This document shows, piece by piece, positions 45,673 to 56,420 of a stretch of DNA of 64,000 nt. How positions within the stretch are numbered: the first letter of the stretch is position 1; every line of letters begins with the position of its first letter. The stretch lies in the NCBI GenBank assembly GCA_003996215.1, contig QJPP01003155.1:218245-282244 (forward strand), given 5' to 3'. Origin of the DNA: Jaltomata sinuosa (Eukaryota; Streptophyta; Magnoliopsida; Solanales; Solanaceae). The notes beneath the pieces are model-generated. The model ran no database searches. It worked only from the letters and a program-made list of their open reading frames with translations, and was not told the origin of the DNA. The position numbers were made by a program, and so were the translations under genes.

Positions 45673-48600
45673 TGTCACGACCCGATTTCTCAGGTCATGA
45701 TGACACCTACAACCCCCAGTAGGCAGACCAATTCTCGTAGCCCAGAATAATTAGTAATGGGCTACTACCTAACCAATATGCACAATAAGCAGAAATAATA
45801 GGAAGCAGAATATAAAGATAGAAAAAAGTGGAAGAAATAATCTGAATATAAACATAATGAAACTACACCAATCCCAAGACCTGGTATCGATAGTACAAAA
45901 GCTTCTAATATAATACAAGTCCTAGAAGTAACAAAATGAGATATACAACTGTCTCCGAAAGTACAAAAATAATAGTTCCAAAATATGAGATGTGGTCAAT
46001 ACTCGGTCGCCAGGCGCTCACCGTAGTCTCAAATGTCCAAAAGCTGCACGAGTCTCCACGCGATCAATGGCAAAAGCTCACACTAATATTTGTACCAAAA
46101 AGATGCAGAAGTGTAGTATGAGCACCGATTGCCAAGCAATGGGTACCCAGTAGGCATCATCGGCCGACTGAGTGCATATAAGATATAAAAATAGTAATAA
46201 GCAAAATACAAGGGAAGCAGTCACATAAACTAAGAGGAAACACCAGGGAACTAGCATGTATAGATGACAACAAGAATACAAACAGACTATGCTAGCCAGA
46301 GAAGATATACATACACAGAAACACAGGTGAAAGAAGGAGGAACGCACCTGTGATCCTTGCAACAACAGTATATATAAAGAGAGAGTTTAGAAACATGGCG
46401 GTATATCGGTAACCTCAAGTAAAAAAGGGAAAAAAGGAAAGTAAGCCAACATAATCAAACTAGAAGCCATACGCTAACAGAATCCTACTCAAACACCAAC
46501 CTTCAAGATAAGCATAGACAAGTATCAACCTTACTAGTGCAACCCTAGGATGGAAATAACTAATACACAAGAACCAGGATCCACTAATCAAAACCACAAT
46601 AAGGAATAGAGTTAGACAACCCACAACCTCTCAGAAGGACATATCAACCACGCCTCAATAATATAGGACTCACAAGCCTTTCAGTAACCCAAGTCCAATA
46701 ACTGGGGCCTCAACACGCTAAAAACCACTAATCCCTCAATAACCAAGGCCAACACAAATCTACAGTATGAAAGGAATAATATAATCTACCTACAGTCCCA
46801 ACGGCCGCCCATAAAACCGAGGAACGCAGTCAAGTGAAAACAAACCCTCCAGCCGCCCATACAACTAGAGCGTACACTGAGCATACAACAAACAAGGGTG
46901 GAATCCGAATACAATATGCATGATGATGATATGATGAATCTGAGGTAATATAACCCGTATGTTACCCCTTTGGTACCCCAAAGGAACAATAGAGGCAGGA
47001 CCCATGGAAGGACACTGCTTGTGTACCTCTACTCCGTCGTACACCCCTCATCCTAGCATGCACGTTAGACCGTATCCAGTTGCCCAGGAATGACAAGGTC
47101 CATGGAGGTCTACTCGTAGACCACATACTAAAACTGGGAATCTCAAAGTACCATTGTCTAGAGTGTGACTGGATATAGATCAATAATTAGAGTCTTGTAA
47201 AATAAGCCTAGAATCAAACTGGGTCTAAATCAGTAGTAGTAATCTCAAAGACCTTCTCAAGGGTGCTCGAAGTATATTCGGGTCTAAATAAGTAATCAAA
47301 GCCTCAGTAACCCTCTCAGTGGGTGCCCGGAGTATAGCCAGGTCTAAAACCATCATAAAACATGTCTAGAACTCTAGTGTAGCCAGGTCTAGTATCAGTA
47401 AGAAAACCAGTGAGAAAATCAACATTGTACCATTTTTATCTCGAGAAAAATCCACCAGTAAATACCAAATCTCGTTTTATCATCATTTATACTGAAAATG
47501 GGCAATCGAGGCCATGCAAAGTTTACAAAAATGGTGGTAGTAGGCCGGAAGCCAAAATAGTAGTAAAACATGCAAAAAAATCCCTTTTCATGAATGATAT
47601 GCATGTAAACAATATATTAGCCCAAAATGGCTCACAAACACTCCTATCGTCTCTCCATAGGTCACAACAAAGATAGTCAGCTTAAAGTAAGGTCACAATT
47701 CCCGGGACACACAAACATTCCCAAATACCCCACCGTCTATGGTCCAGAGTCATAAACAAAGGCCACATGAGGCCACAAGGGTGAAATAGCAATACTACAC
47801 GAATACTACAACCAACGCAAGAAATAAATGGACAAAAAGGCAGGCAAGGTCTGAGGGTACCAACCTAGAAAACCAACCCAAGGAAGCTAATTAATGCAGT
47901 TATAGCCTATATACGCAAAGTCTAGGTAGGGAAAGCTATAACCTACCTGTTGTCCGATGATTAGCTGCGGGAACGACATCCTCCAGGCTCAAACTGCTTC
48001 AAGAAGCTCCAAATCATGAAAATACTATCAATACAATAATCTATGCATCAAACCAAAACCAATGATACCCATAACGTTCTAAAATAACTGGGTCAAAATC
48101 CGAGTCACAAATGGACCCATGGGCCCTGCAACCCAAAGTCAGGAACGAAAAATACCATAGTGTTCCCCACAATCCTGAGGGCACATGCTCAAAATTTGAG
48201 CGGAAATGGACAACAATTGGGGCTCCGAAATAGCCCACCCATCAAGAAATTAAAAAGAGAATCAATGGAGAAAATGGAAATTAAAGAGGCTACTTACCCA
48301 CTTTAAAAGCCACTGAACGAGCAAGCACCGTCAAAATATTACCCACCCGTCAGTTGGGATGAACAGTGGTGTTTAATGGTGGTTTTATGAGTTATTTGTA
48401 TGGAGAAACAAAGTTGGAAGGTGAGAAGTGAAGGAGAAAACAAGGCTGCCAACAACTATAAAAGCTAGCCAGCCGAGCCCTATGTGGACACGTCCATGCC
48501 TCTGCCTACGCGGGCACACGTATGCTGATGGGTACTCGTGAAGGCAGAGGCTAGGTGGTGGCCCAGCGCGCACGCGACCTGGCCAATACGTACGCGATAG

Positions 48601-49416
48601 TGCGCATGCGACCGGGCGTCGCCTAGGCAGAGGGAAATATTCGGGGCGACTGACATGCTTCATCGCATAGGCGGCCATGCCCACGTGTAGGCATAGGCTG
48701 GTTGGTTCCATGACAACAACCAGCTACCATCAGCCATGCCAACTAGAATATTTAACTCCGACGGACCCTCGGGAATGCATCCAGGGTCTCGCGAACACAA
48801 ACGACCTGAGATATTCAACTAGAAATGACATTCTGGATCCAACGGAATCGATGAAAATCTCGTTGGAGGTATATTTAATGAAAAGTTCCCCCCACGCCCA
48901 AAATCAACCTTTAGGACAACAATTCCCACATGGAACCCAAGGGACAAAATCAAGTTTGGAATTCTTGGGACCTGAACTAATGGTCCCTCTAGCCTAAACT
49001 TGATATTTTGGAGCTAACAACGCTGACGAAATTTCCATCCGAGGCCGTCTTCTCCAAATGTTGACCAAAGTCAACCAAACAAGTCCAATCTGGCTAGAAA
49101 ACACAAAACGAGAGAGAACTCCAAGCTGAATAGCTCCTTGATCCCAACCAAGGGTCCCACTAGATAAAAGTCCACGCTACGGAGCTAACGGAACTATCAG
49201 AATTCGATTCTGAGTATGATTACTAAGAATATGTCAAAGTCAACGATTTCCAAAGTTTAAAGCTCTAAAACAAGGAACGGCCAAAAAGACCAAACAAATG
49301 GCCTGGGAACCAAACTATCAGTCCCAACAAGCCATAAATGACTTGGTGCAGATATAGGAAGGCTCTAGCAATACAAGGAGTATGAAAACGCTTAAATAAA
49401 AAGAAGGGTCATTATA
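45673..49416 (-). mobile_element. 3' LTR of element J, 3.7 kb
   Basis: On the minus strand it starts TATAATGACCC at 49416 (TG changed to TA) and ends GGGTCGTGACA at 45673. The end box and the 'cctatgatgcctactgggt' block match LTRs E and L in reverse. At 3744 bases it is the longest LTR here. CpG-rich words (GCGCATGCG, TACGCGATAG) cluster at 48470-48690. A TATA-like cttttatag lies upstream in the matching place. No ORF is supported. Confidence 0.8.
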
Positions 49417-50317
49417 CCATCCACTACTAAAAAGACTTTTGTCCTCGAAAGTCGGGAAAGAAGGAAAGACTAGAGATTTAAGAACAACAGATATAAAGCC
49501 CACACCACACTCTCAACCTCGAGTACCCTCCACGACTGGATGACACCCAACAGAACAGAAGCAAAGAATGCAACCAAGCCTTAACTTCTTACTAGCCAAC
49601 CTAGATCCAACCTTCAACTCCAAATATCCAAAGATCTGCCAATCCAAGCTGAACCTCAAGAATCCCAACCAGAAAGCACCAACACAACACCAAGACTAGA
49701 GAACTAAGGCGATCAACACACAGAACTCAAACCCGCAAAACCACAACTAAGTGCACCAAGAAATCCATCAACCCAAAACTCTAATTCATGACTCCGTTGA
49801 TTCACAAAACCCTTTTATTCTGAACTGAATCCTTTTGCACCACAAACAGGAAGCTTCATATAAGTCAAACACTCAATCCACTCTCAAAATATCAACTGAC
49901 ACACCAGAGATCCATAGTTCCCGTTTGTACTCCACCATGAACGAAGTCACCTTTACTCAAACTCTTTCCAAGCCAAGCCATATTCTACAAGCCCTTGCCA
50001 TCCAAGATAACAACCCAAAGCATATCCTCAAAAATTGAAGTTACCTATCCTGACTGACCATCAACCAATGAACGAATACTTCTGCTAACCCACGAGGACT
50101 CTTTTGAGCCAGATATCGAACCCACAGGGACTATGTGCTTAGCAATTCACCTTCTTTAATTTCTAGTAAGATTTTAGACAAGTGTTGTGGTTTAACCGAA
50201 AGATTTCTAAGATTATAATAGTCTACTTATTGCAAAAGTACTAAAATAAAGTAATGACAAATTTGGTAAAAGTTGTTAACAATATCAAAGAGAGATTGTA
50301 GGGCTATGACATATACC
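49417..50317 (-). other. Internal remnant of J and older LTR debris
   Basis: On the minus strand the first ~60 bases include 'cgaggacaaaagtc' and 'agtagtggatgg', the usual end of pol before a Tekay-type 3' LTR. Further right, the minus strand has 'agtccctgtgggttcgata' (about 50130), typical of the end part of another LTR. No ORF can be supported. Element D begins at 50318. Confidence 0.4.
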
Positions 50318-50959
50318 TAATGTGCCAGGATTTCATGGTACTTTTGACGCTTAAAACTAAGGATTTTTGGGAGTTCTTAAGTACATTTTATTGGATTTGA
50401 TGTCATTTGTTACATGTATAGGGAAAAGTATTAAAAAGATGAAAATGCCAAAGTATTGCAGATTTTTGGGCAAAAAGGCATGCCCCACGGGTGTCACACC
50501 CACGATGGCTTATGGGAGAAGGCATCAAAATGAGACAGAAGGAATGCAAGGCGGAACTCAGTATAACGGGCTACAACGACGCCCATAGGAGACACAATGG
50601 GACATTGCAGAGCCCGTGGGAATGATCCGGCGGAGCTAAGAAGCTAAGACATTGAGCCTGATGGGCTGCCATGACACCCGTGACAACCACAATTCCCCAT
50701 CGATGCCACCCATGGAAACATAGTAGCGAATATGGAAAGAAGCCAAGTGTAGCCGATGAGAGGGCCTCGACGGGTGTCACAGCCACGACGTCCCATCACC
50801 TTAGCCCATGGAATTGAGGCAGGGAACCTGGAGCTAAAATATGTAGAGGCCCGATGAGCACTCCAGACGCCTGTCATATCCATGATGGCCCATGGGGAAT
50901 CCCTTCAGAAGTGCCATGTCTAGGCAGTCCTAGATCAGTTAGGATTTGGTCTTTTTGTC

Positions 50960-50967
50960 TATAAATA
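50960..50967 (+). promoter_or_regulatory. First TATA box of LTR D
   Basis: TATAAATA in 'ttttgtctataaatacttcccc', the same context as in B. Confidence 0.55.
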
Positions 50968-51771
50968 CTTCCCCTTAGGTTTTATTTTCGGTTGTTACTC
51001 ATTATTACCGACATTATTCACTACTGTTACATTTTTTTGAGTTTTTAAGACATCATAGCACAAGTTCTTGAGAATTAAAGATTGTTCTTGATTTATTGAA
51101 GTGTTCTTGAGATTTTAATCAAGATTTCAGATTTCTTTACTTCTTCTCATAAGTATCTACTCATGATTGTTCCAACAACCATTGATTGTTTACTTATGAA
51201 CATGAGTAGCTTAATCCACAACTAGGGTTACGGGAACCATGAAGGATTAACAAAGTAGGCAAAGTACGTGGTAATTCTAGGGTGGTGTTTATACATGTAT
51301 TGTTCTTCCCTTCATTTTGATTGCTTTTTAATGGTGCACAATGTTCAGAAGATGTTCCCAAGTATGGAGGAAAGGACGATTCCAAAGATGAACCGTACTT
51401 CTAAAGAACGGTTTGTCCTGTTGACACGTCGACTGAAGATTTATGGAGGTCACAAAGGGTAGCAGGGATTACGGATTGAAAGAATGGACCTTGCTTCTAA
51501 AAGACGGTCCGTCATTGTGACTCGTCATCACTGAAGAAGAGAAGGCACCAAAGTAGGCCATGAAACCATGAGTCCAAGGACGAGTTATTATTTAGAAGAA
51601 TGACTCGTGGTCCCAGCTGTCATTTTAAAGATCAGAAGACCTTGACCACCAAGACCACAGTTGACCTGATAAGACCACCGACTGTCGTTCCAAATGACGA
51701 ACTGTCAACCTGACCCGTGGTCCCTGCCGAGCCAGTTTCCCAGTTGTATTAGGAAAGGATTTCTTTTTGTC

Positions 51772-51779
51772 TATAAATA
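51772..51779 (+). promoter_or_regulatory. Second TATA box of LTR D
   Basis: TATAAATA in nearly identical context, 812 bases after the first. It belongs to the duplicated LTR part. Confidence 0.55.
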
Positions 51780-52564
51780 CTTTCCCCTAGGTTTTATTTT
51801 ACGTTATTGAACGTTGTTACTCGTTACTTTTTGGATATTTGCTACATTATTTTTGGTGTTGAATTCAAAGCTTAGTTCTTGGTAATTCGAAGTGTTCTTG
51901 ATATTATTCTTCAAGATTCCGATTTTGTTTATTCTTCTTTGTAAGTATCTCTTGGTGATTGCTCAAACAAACATTGATTGCATGCTTATGAACATGAGTA
52001 GCTAAATCCACAACTAGGGTTTTGAAAACCACGAAGGATTAACGAAGTAAGCTAAGTACGTAGGTGATCTAAGGAGGTGTTCATGCATGTATTGTTCTTC
52101 CCTTTGCTTTGATTGCTTTCTAGCAGTTGCCACGTTAGAACTTGCCTTGTCCTTACTTGCTGGACCAAGGCGTGTGGCGAAATTCACCTAGTTGTCGGAC
52201 CAAGGAATTAGGTGAACCTAACTTACCGATTCTGCATGCTAAGCACCAAACTAGTAAACCAAGTACGAAAGCCTTACTAAGTTATGATTTCATGGGGACC
52301 ATTGCCCTAGTCACTTCTCTTATTGATAATAATTCTTGAAATTGACACTGGATTACCTGATACATTTTTATTACATTAATTATTTATTACTACAAAACCC
52401 CCCTTTTACGAGAAATAATTGACTAAAAGCCTGAAGTAAATACTAATCAACAATAATCCTACCATATTCCCTGTGGGATTGACCCCAACCTTTAGTTGGG
52501 TTCTATATTTGAACAGTGATCGCTTGTGCTTCTTTTAGAGGTGTAATTTGGGCGCATCAAATTT

Positions 52565-52582
52565 TGGTGCCATTGTCGGGGA
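52565..52582 (+). other. Primer binding site of D, decayed tRNA-Asp type
   Basis: TGGTGCCATTGTCGGGGA differs from the perfect complement of tRNA-Asp at three positions (C to T, G to A, C to T). All three fit deamination of cytosine. Confidence 0.85.
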
Positions 52583-52690
52583 ATACGGCTTAGGACTAAG
52601 AGAGATTGTGTTTATTTCACTTATAGTCCTTATTTCCTGATTTTACTTTTTATGTTGTTTTTGTTTTGATCACAGGTTGCACACTTGTGC

Positions 52691-54640
52691 ATGCCAAGCA
52701 CAAGGACTCAAGGCAATCCCTTGATCCCTTACAATCCGGAGCTTTCCAAAACATTGAGAAACATGGCTAAAGATGGAGAGCATGAAACTCTAGAGCAGAT
52801 TATAGCTCGGTTAATTGCTAAAACTGAGCAACAGAAAAAGGATAAAGCAGCAAGCCAGAAAGAAGGCAAAGATGCCATTGCTGTCGAAGATGAGAAAATT
52901 GTATAAGATCTTGCAGCTTAAAACACTGCAACTGAGTGAGCAAGACGTGGCATGCAATAAGCGGTCCGGGATAAGGCAATACCTCGCCACGCACCATATA
53001 ATAGGGGTCGACAAAAGCAGCATCAAAGGCATGTTCTTCTGTATTATGATATAGATGATTAAGATGATGAGGAATATGTCTCCACTGGGCCAATAGTGCT
53101 ACCACCATTGGATGATGGGACAAAGTTTGACATTACTAGCGCCATGATTCAACTGTTGACCATGAAAGGACTCTATTCAGGAAAGCCCATTGAAGATGCA
53201 ATTCTACATGTGAATAACTTTGTAAGTATCAAAAAATCGTCTAACATGCCAGGAGTGGGTCAAGAGGCTATCAGACTGAGTCTGTTCCCATTTTCATTGA
53301 CTGATGAGGCATCTGCATGGCTCTCAGAACTACCGGATAGTTCCATATACTCATGGTATGAGCTGAAGACTCAGTTTCTGGAGCGGTTCTTTCCTTCATC
53401 AAGGATGTTGCAGCTGAAGCAGGAGATATATAATTTCAGGCAGCTACCTATAGAAGCTCTATATAAGGAATGGCTGAGGTTCAAAAAGAAGATGAAGCAA
53501 GTTCCGAGACATGGAATCCCTCCCAGGCATCTGATGGAGATATTCTATAAGGCCCTGAATGCAAATACTAAAGCTGTAGCTGATACCTTGACTAGAGGTG
53601 CATTCATGAAAAACACATACCCTAAAGTTGCACAGAGTCTGGATAGGATTGCAAAGATAAATCGAGCATGGCATACAAGAGATGCGGAAATGTCAGTAGG
53701 TACTTATGCAGTTGGCAGGTCTGTGGATCGTAATGAGATAGAAGACATTAAGCAGACACAGGCTGAGATGAACACGACACTTGGGTTACTGGCAAAGAAA
53801 TTTCTGGCTGAAGGAGTAGAAAAAGTTAAAGCGGTAGGTTCTCAAGGCAAAGCACCAAGGTCAGACGGGTACTCATCTAAAGAAGAAATTGGTTATCTGA
53901 ATGATCAAGGGGCGGGTTTCTGGGCATCTGGCCAAGGAAATCAAGGTCAGAACATAGATAGGGATGACTACTACAATCGGTCCGGTTACAGAGATAGGGA
54001 TGACTACTACAATCGGTCCGGTTATAGAGATAGAGAAGATGGTGACTGGAAGAAGAAGGATGGGTACAAGAACGAAAGAAGTAATCTATACGTTCTGCCT
54101 GCAACTCGCGAAGAGCGGGCTGGACAATCCACCATGAGAGAGCTGATCAATAAAGTGTTCCAAAAGGTTGACTCCACAGATGCGAGTATGAAAGAGATAA
54201 AAGCTGAACTCTCAAGTACTAATCAGAAAGTAGAGTCCCATGCTGTCTCCATCAAATAGCTTGAAGCACAGAGGCATCAGTTGTCAACCAACCAGAATCC
54301 ACGCCAAAAAGGTACCCTCCCAAGTGACATGGTTTAGAATCTGAAAAATGATCGACATGTTATGGCAGTGGCCACTCAGAGCGGAAAGCACACTGTTGAT
54401 CCTCCTGTGCCTATTATTGTTGATGAGCCAGCCGAAGCTGAAAAGGATGATGCTGAAATTGTAGCCGAGTCTGAATATAAAGATAGTAGTGAAAGGTCAT
54501 CTTAAAAATAGCCTTATGAAAAGAAGGAGAAGAGCAAAGAAGTTGCACCAATCCTAAAACCCATGCCACTACCTCATCCTCCTTACCCCCATAGGTTGAA
54601 GAAAAAGATCTAGGATGGCAAATTTCACAAGTTCATCTCC
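52691..54640 (+). pseudogene. gag: gag of element D
   Basis: It starts ATGCCAAGCACA at 52691. One frame can be followed throughout. The gag core has KFDITSAMIQLL, FLERFFPSSRM and LKQEIYNFRQL. A short tandem repeat of DRDDYYNRSGY lies at about 53960-54030, then a coiled-coil-like segment. Stops cluster at 52904-53055. Further ones occur at about 54257, 54334, 54503, 54509 and 54612. Where A can be compared, many replace Gln. No frameshift is needed, unlike in A. Confidence 0.87.
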
Positions 54641-56420
54641 ATGCTGAAGCAGTTGTCAGTCAATATTCCTTTGGTCGAAGCATTGGAACAGATGCCTGGT
54701 TATGCAAAATTTATGAAGGATCTGGTGACGAGGAAGAGAACGATCAGTTTTGAGCCAGAAAATAATTTGCACCACTACAGTGCAATAGCATCCCATTCTA
54801 TGGTACAAAAGAAGGAAGATTCTAGAGCCTTCACCATCCCGTGCACTATTGGACCATTCTATTTCGCCAAAGCTTTGTGTGATCTGGGTGCAAGTATAAA
54901 TCTGATGCCGTTTGTAGTCTACAATCAGTTGGGCTTGGGAGCCCCCTCTCCGACTATAATGTGGCTACTTATGGCTGACCGGATGGTGAAGATGACTGTG
55001 GGAATTTTGTACGACGTGTTGGTAAAGGTTGACACTTTCATCTTTCCCCCAGATTTTGTTATCCTAGATTACGAGGTTGACTTTGAGGTGCCCATTATCT
55101 TGGGATGACCATTCTTGGCTACTGAGCATGCTTTGGTTGACTTGGAAATGGGTCAGATGAAATTCAGGCTAAATGATGAAGATGTGACCTTCAATGTGTG
55201 CAAGTCAATGAAGCACCATGATGATATAAGAGTGGTGTCAGTGATTGATGTAGTTGATGAGGACCAGTTGGTCATAACTGTTGAGGAGCGACTTGGTGTA
55301 GAAGCCCTTGAAGCAGTCATCATGAATTTTAAGGGTGATGACATTGATGAATATGATGAGATAGTTGTAGCACTTACAGGTTTGGGATCTTACACTTATG
55401 CACCAAAGAAGCTGGATTTGGATTTAAAGAATAGGACGACATCACCGGCTCGTCCATCTATTGAGGAGCCGCCAGTCTTAGAGCTCAAAGTACTGCCAGA
55501 TCATCTTCGGTATGTATTTTTGGGAGATAATGGGACTTTGCTGGTAATCATTGCTGCAGATTTGGGTGAAGCATAGGTTGAGGCTCTAGTTGCAGTATTG
55601 AGGAAGTTTAGGAGAGCTATTGGGTGGACCATCGTAGACATTATTGGGATTCTTCCTGGAATCTGTACTCACAAAATCCAGCTTGAGCCTGATTGTGTTC
55701 CATCTATTAAGCATCAGCGTAGGTTAAATCAGCCTATGCAAGAAGTCATCAAGAAGGAGATCATAAAGTGGCTGGATACAGGTGTGGTTTACCCGATTTC
55801 TGACAGCAAGTGGGTGAGCCAGGTTCAGTACTTACCAAAGAAAGGAGGGATTAATGTGGTTCCTAATGCTAAAAATGAGTTGATTCTGATGAGTCCAGTG
55901 ATAGGCTGGCGCATATGCATGTATTACAGAAAGTTGAATGCGTGGACTGAGAAGGACCATTTTCCAATGCCATTCATGGATCAGATGCTAGACCGTCTTG
56001 CAGGTAGAGGTTCGTACTATTTTCTTGATGGTTATTCAAGGTATAATCAGATCACTATTTCCCCCGAAGACCAAGAGAAAACCACATTCACATGCCCATA
56101 TGGGATGTTCGCCTTTAAGAGGATACCGTTTGGTCTTTGTAATGCACCAGCAACCTTTCAGCATGGTATGATGTCTATCTTTTCAGTTATGGTGGAGGAC
56201 ACAATTGAGGTATTCATAGATGACTTTTCGGTGGTAGGTGACTCATTCAAAGATTGTCTAAATTTTCTGGGATGTGTGTTGAAAAGGTGCGAGGAGTGTA
56301 ACCTAGTGCTGAATTGGGAGAAGTGTCACTTCATGGTCAAAGAGGGCATTGTGCTTGGTCACTGAATTTTGAAGAAGGGCATAGAAGTTGAAAGAGAAAA
56401 GATTGAGGTGATTGAAAAAT
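54641..56420 (+). pseudogene. pol: pol of D: protease and RT, 3'-truncated
   Basis: The protease has DLGASINLMP and VPIILG followed by TGA where A has Arg (GRPFLAT). RT has VYPISDSKWVS, FLDGYSRYNQ, FGLCNAPATF and FIDDFSVVGD (56213 onward). Stops occur at 55106, 55574 and 56363, the second again at a Gln position. The frame ends at the start of the RT connection (EVIEKLPP), where LTR L begins. RNase H, integrase, the third ORF and the 3' LTR are absent from the window. Confidence 0.87.

Larger units (their letters stand above)
50318..52559 (+). repeat. 5' LTR of element D, chimeric
   Basis: It starts TAATGTGCC (tip TG changed to TA) and ends GGCGCATCA. At 2242 bases it is about 680 longer than the LTR of B. 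The part up to about 51345 resembles B. From there the sequence jumps back to a U3-like stretch of a third type, followed by a second TATA box and a second copy of the downstream block 'atgaacatgagtagct' (51197 and 51985). This is a partial tandem of two related LTRs. Confidence 0.8.

Noticed and set aside
48385..48997. Open frames of about 105 codons on both strands
   Set aside because: They lie inside LTR J in a CpG-rich repeat area, overlap each other, and show no domain.
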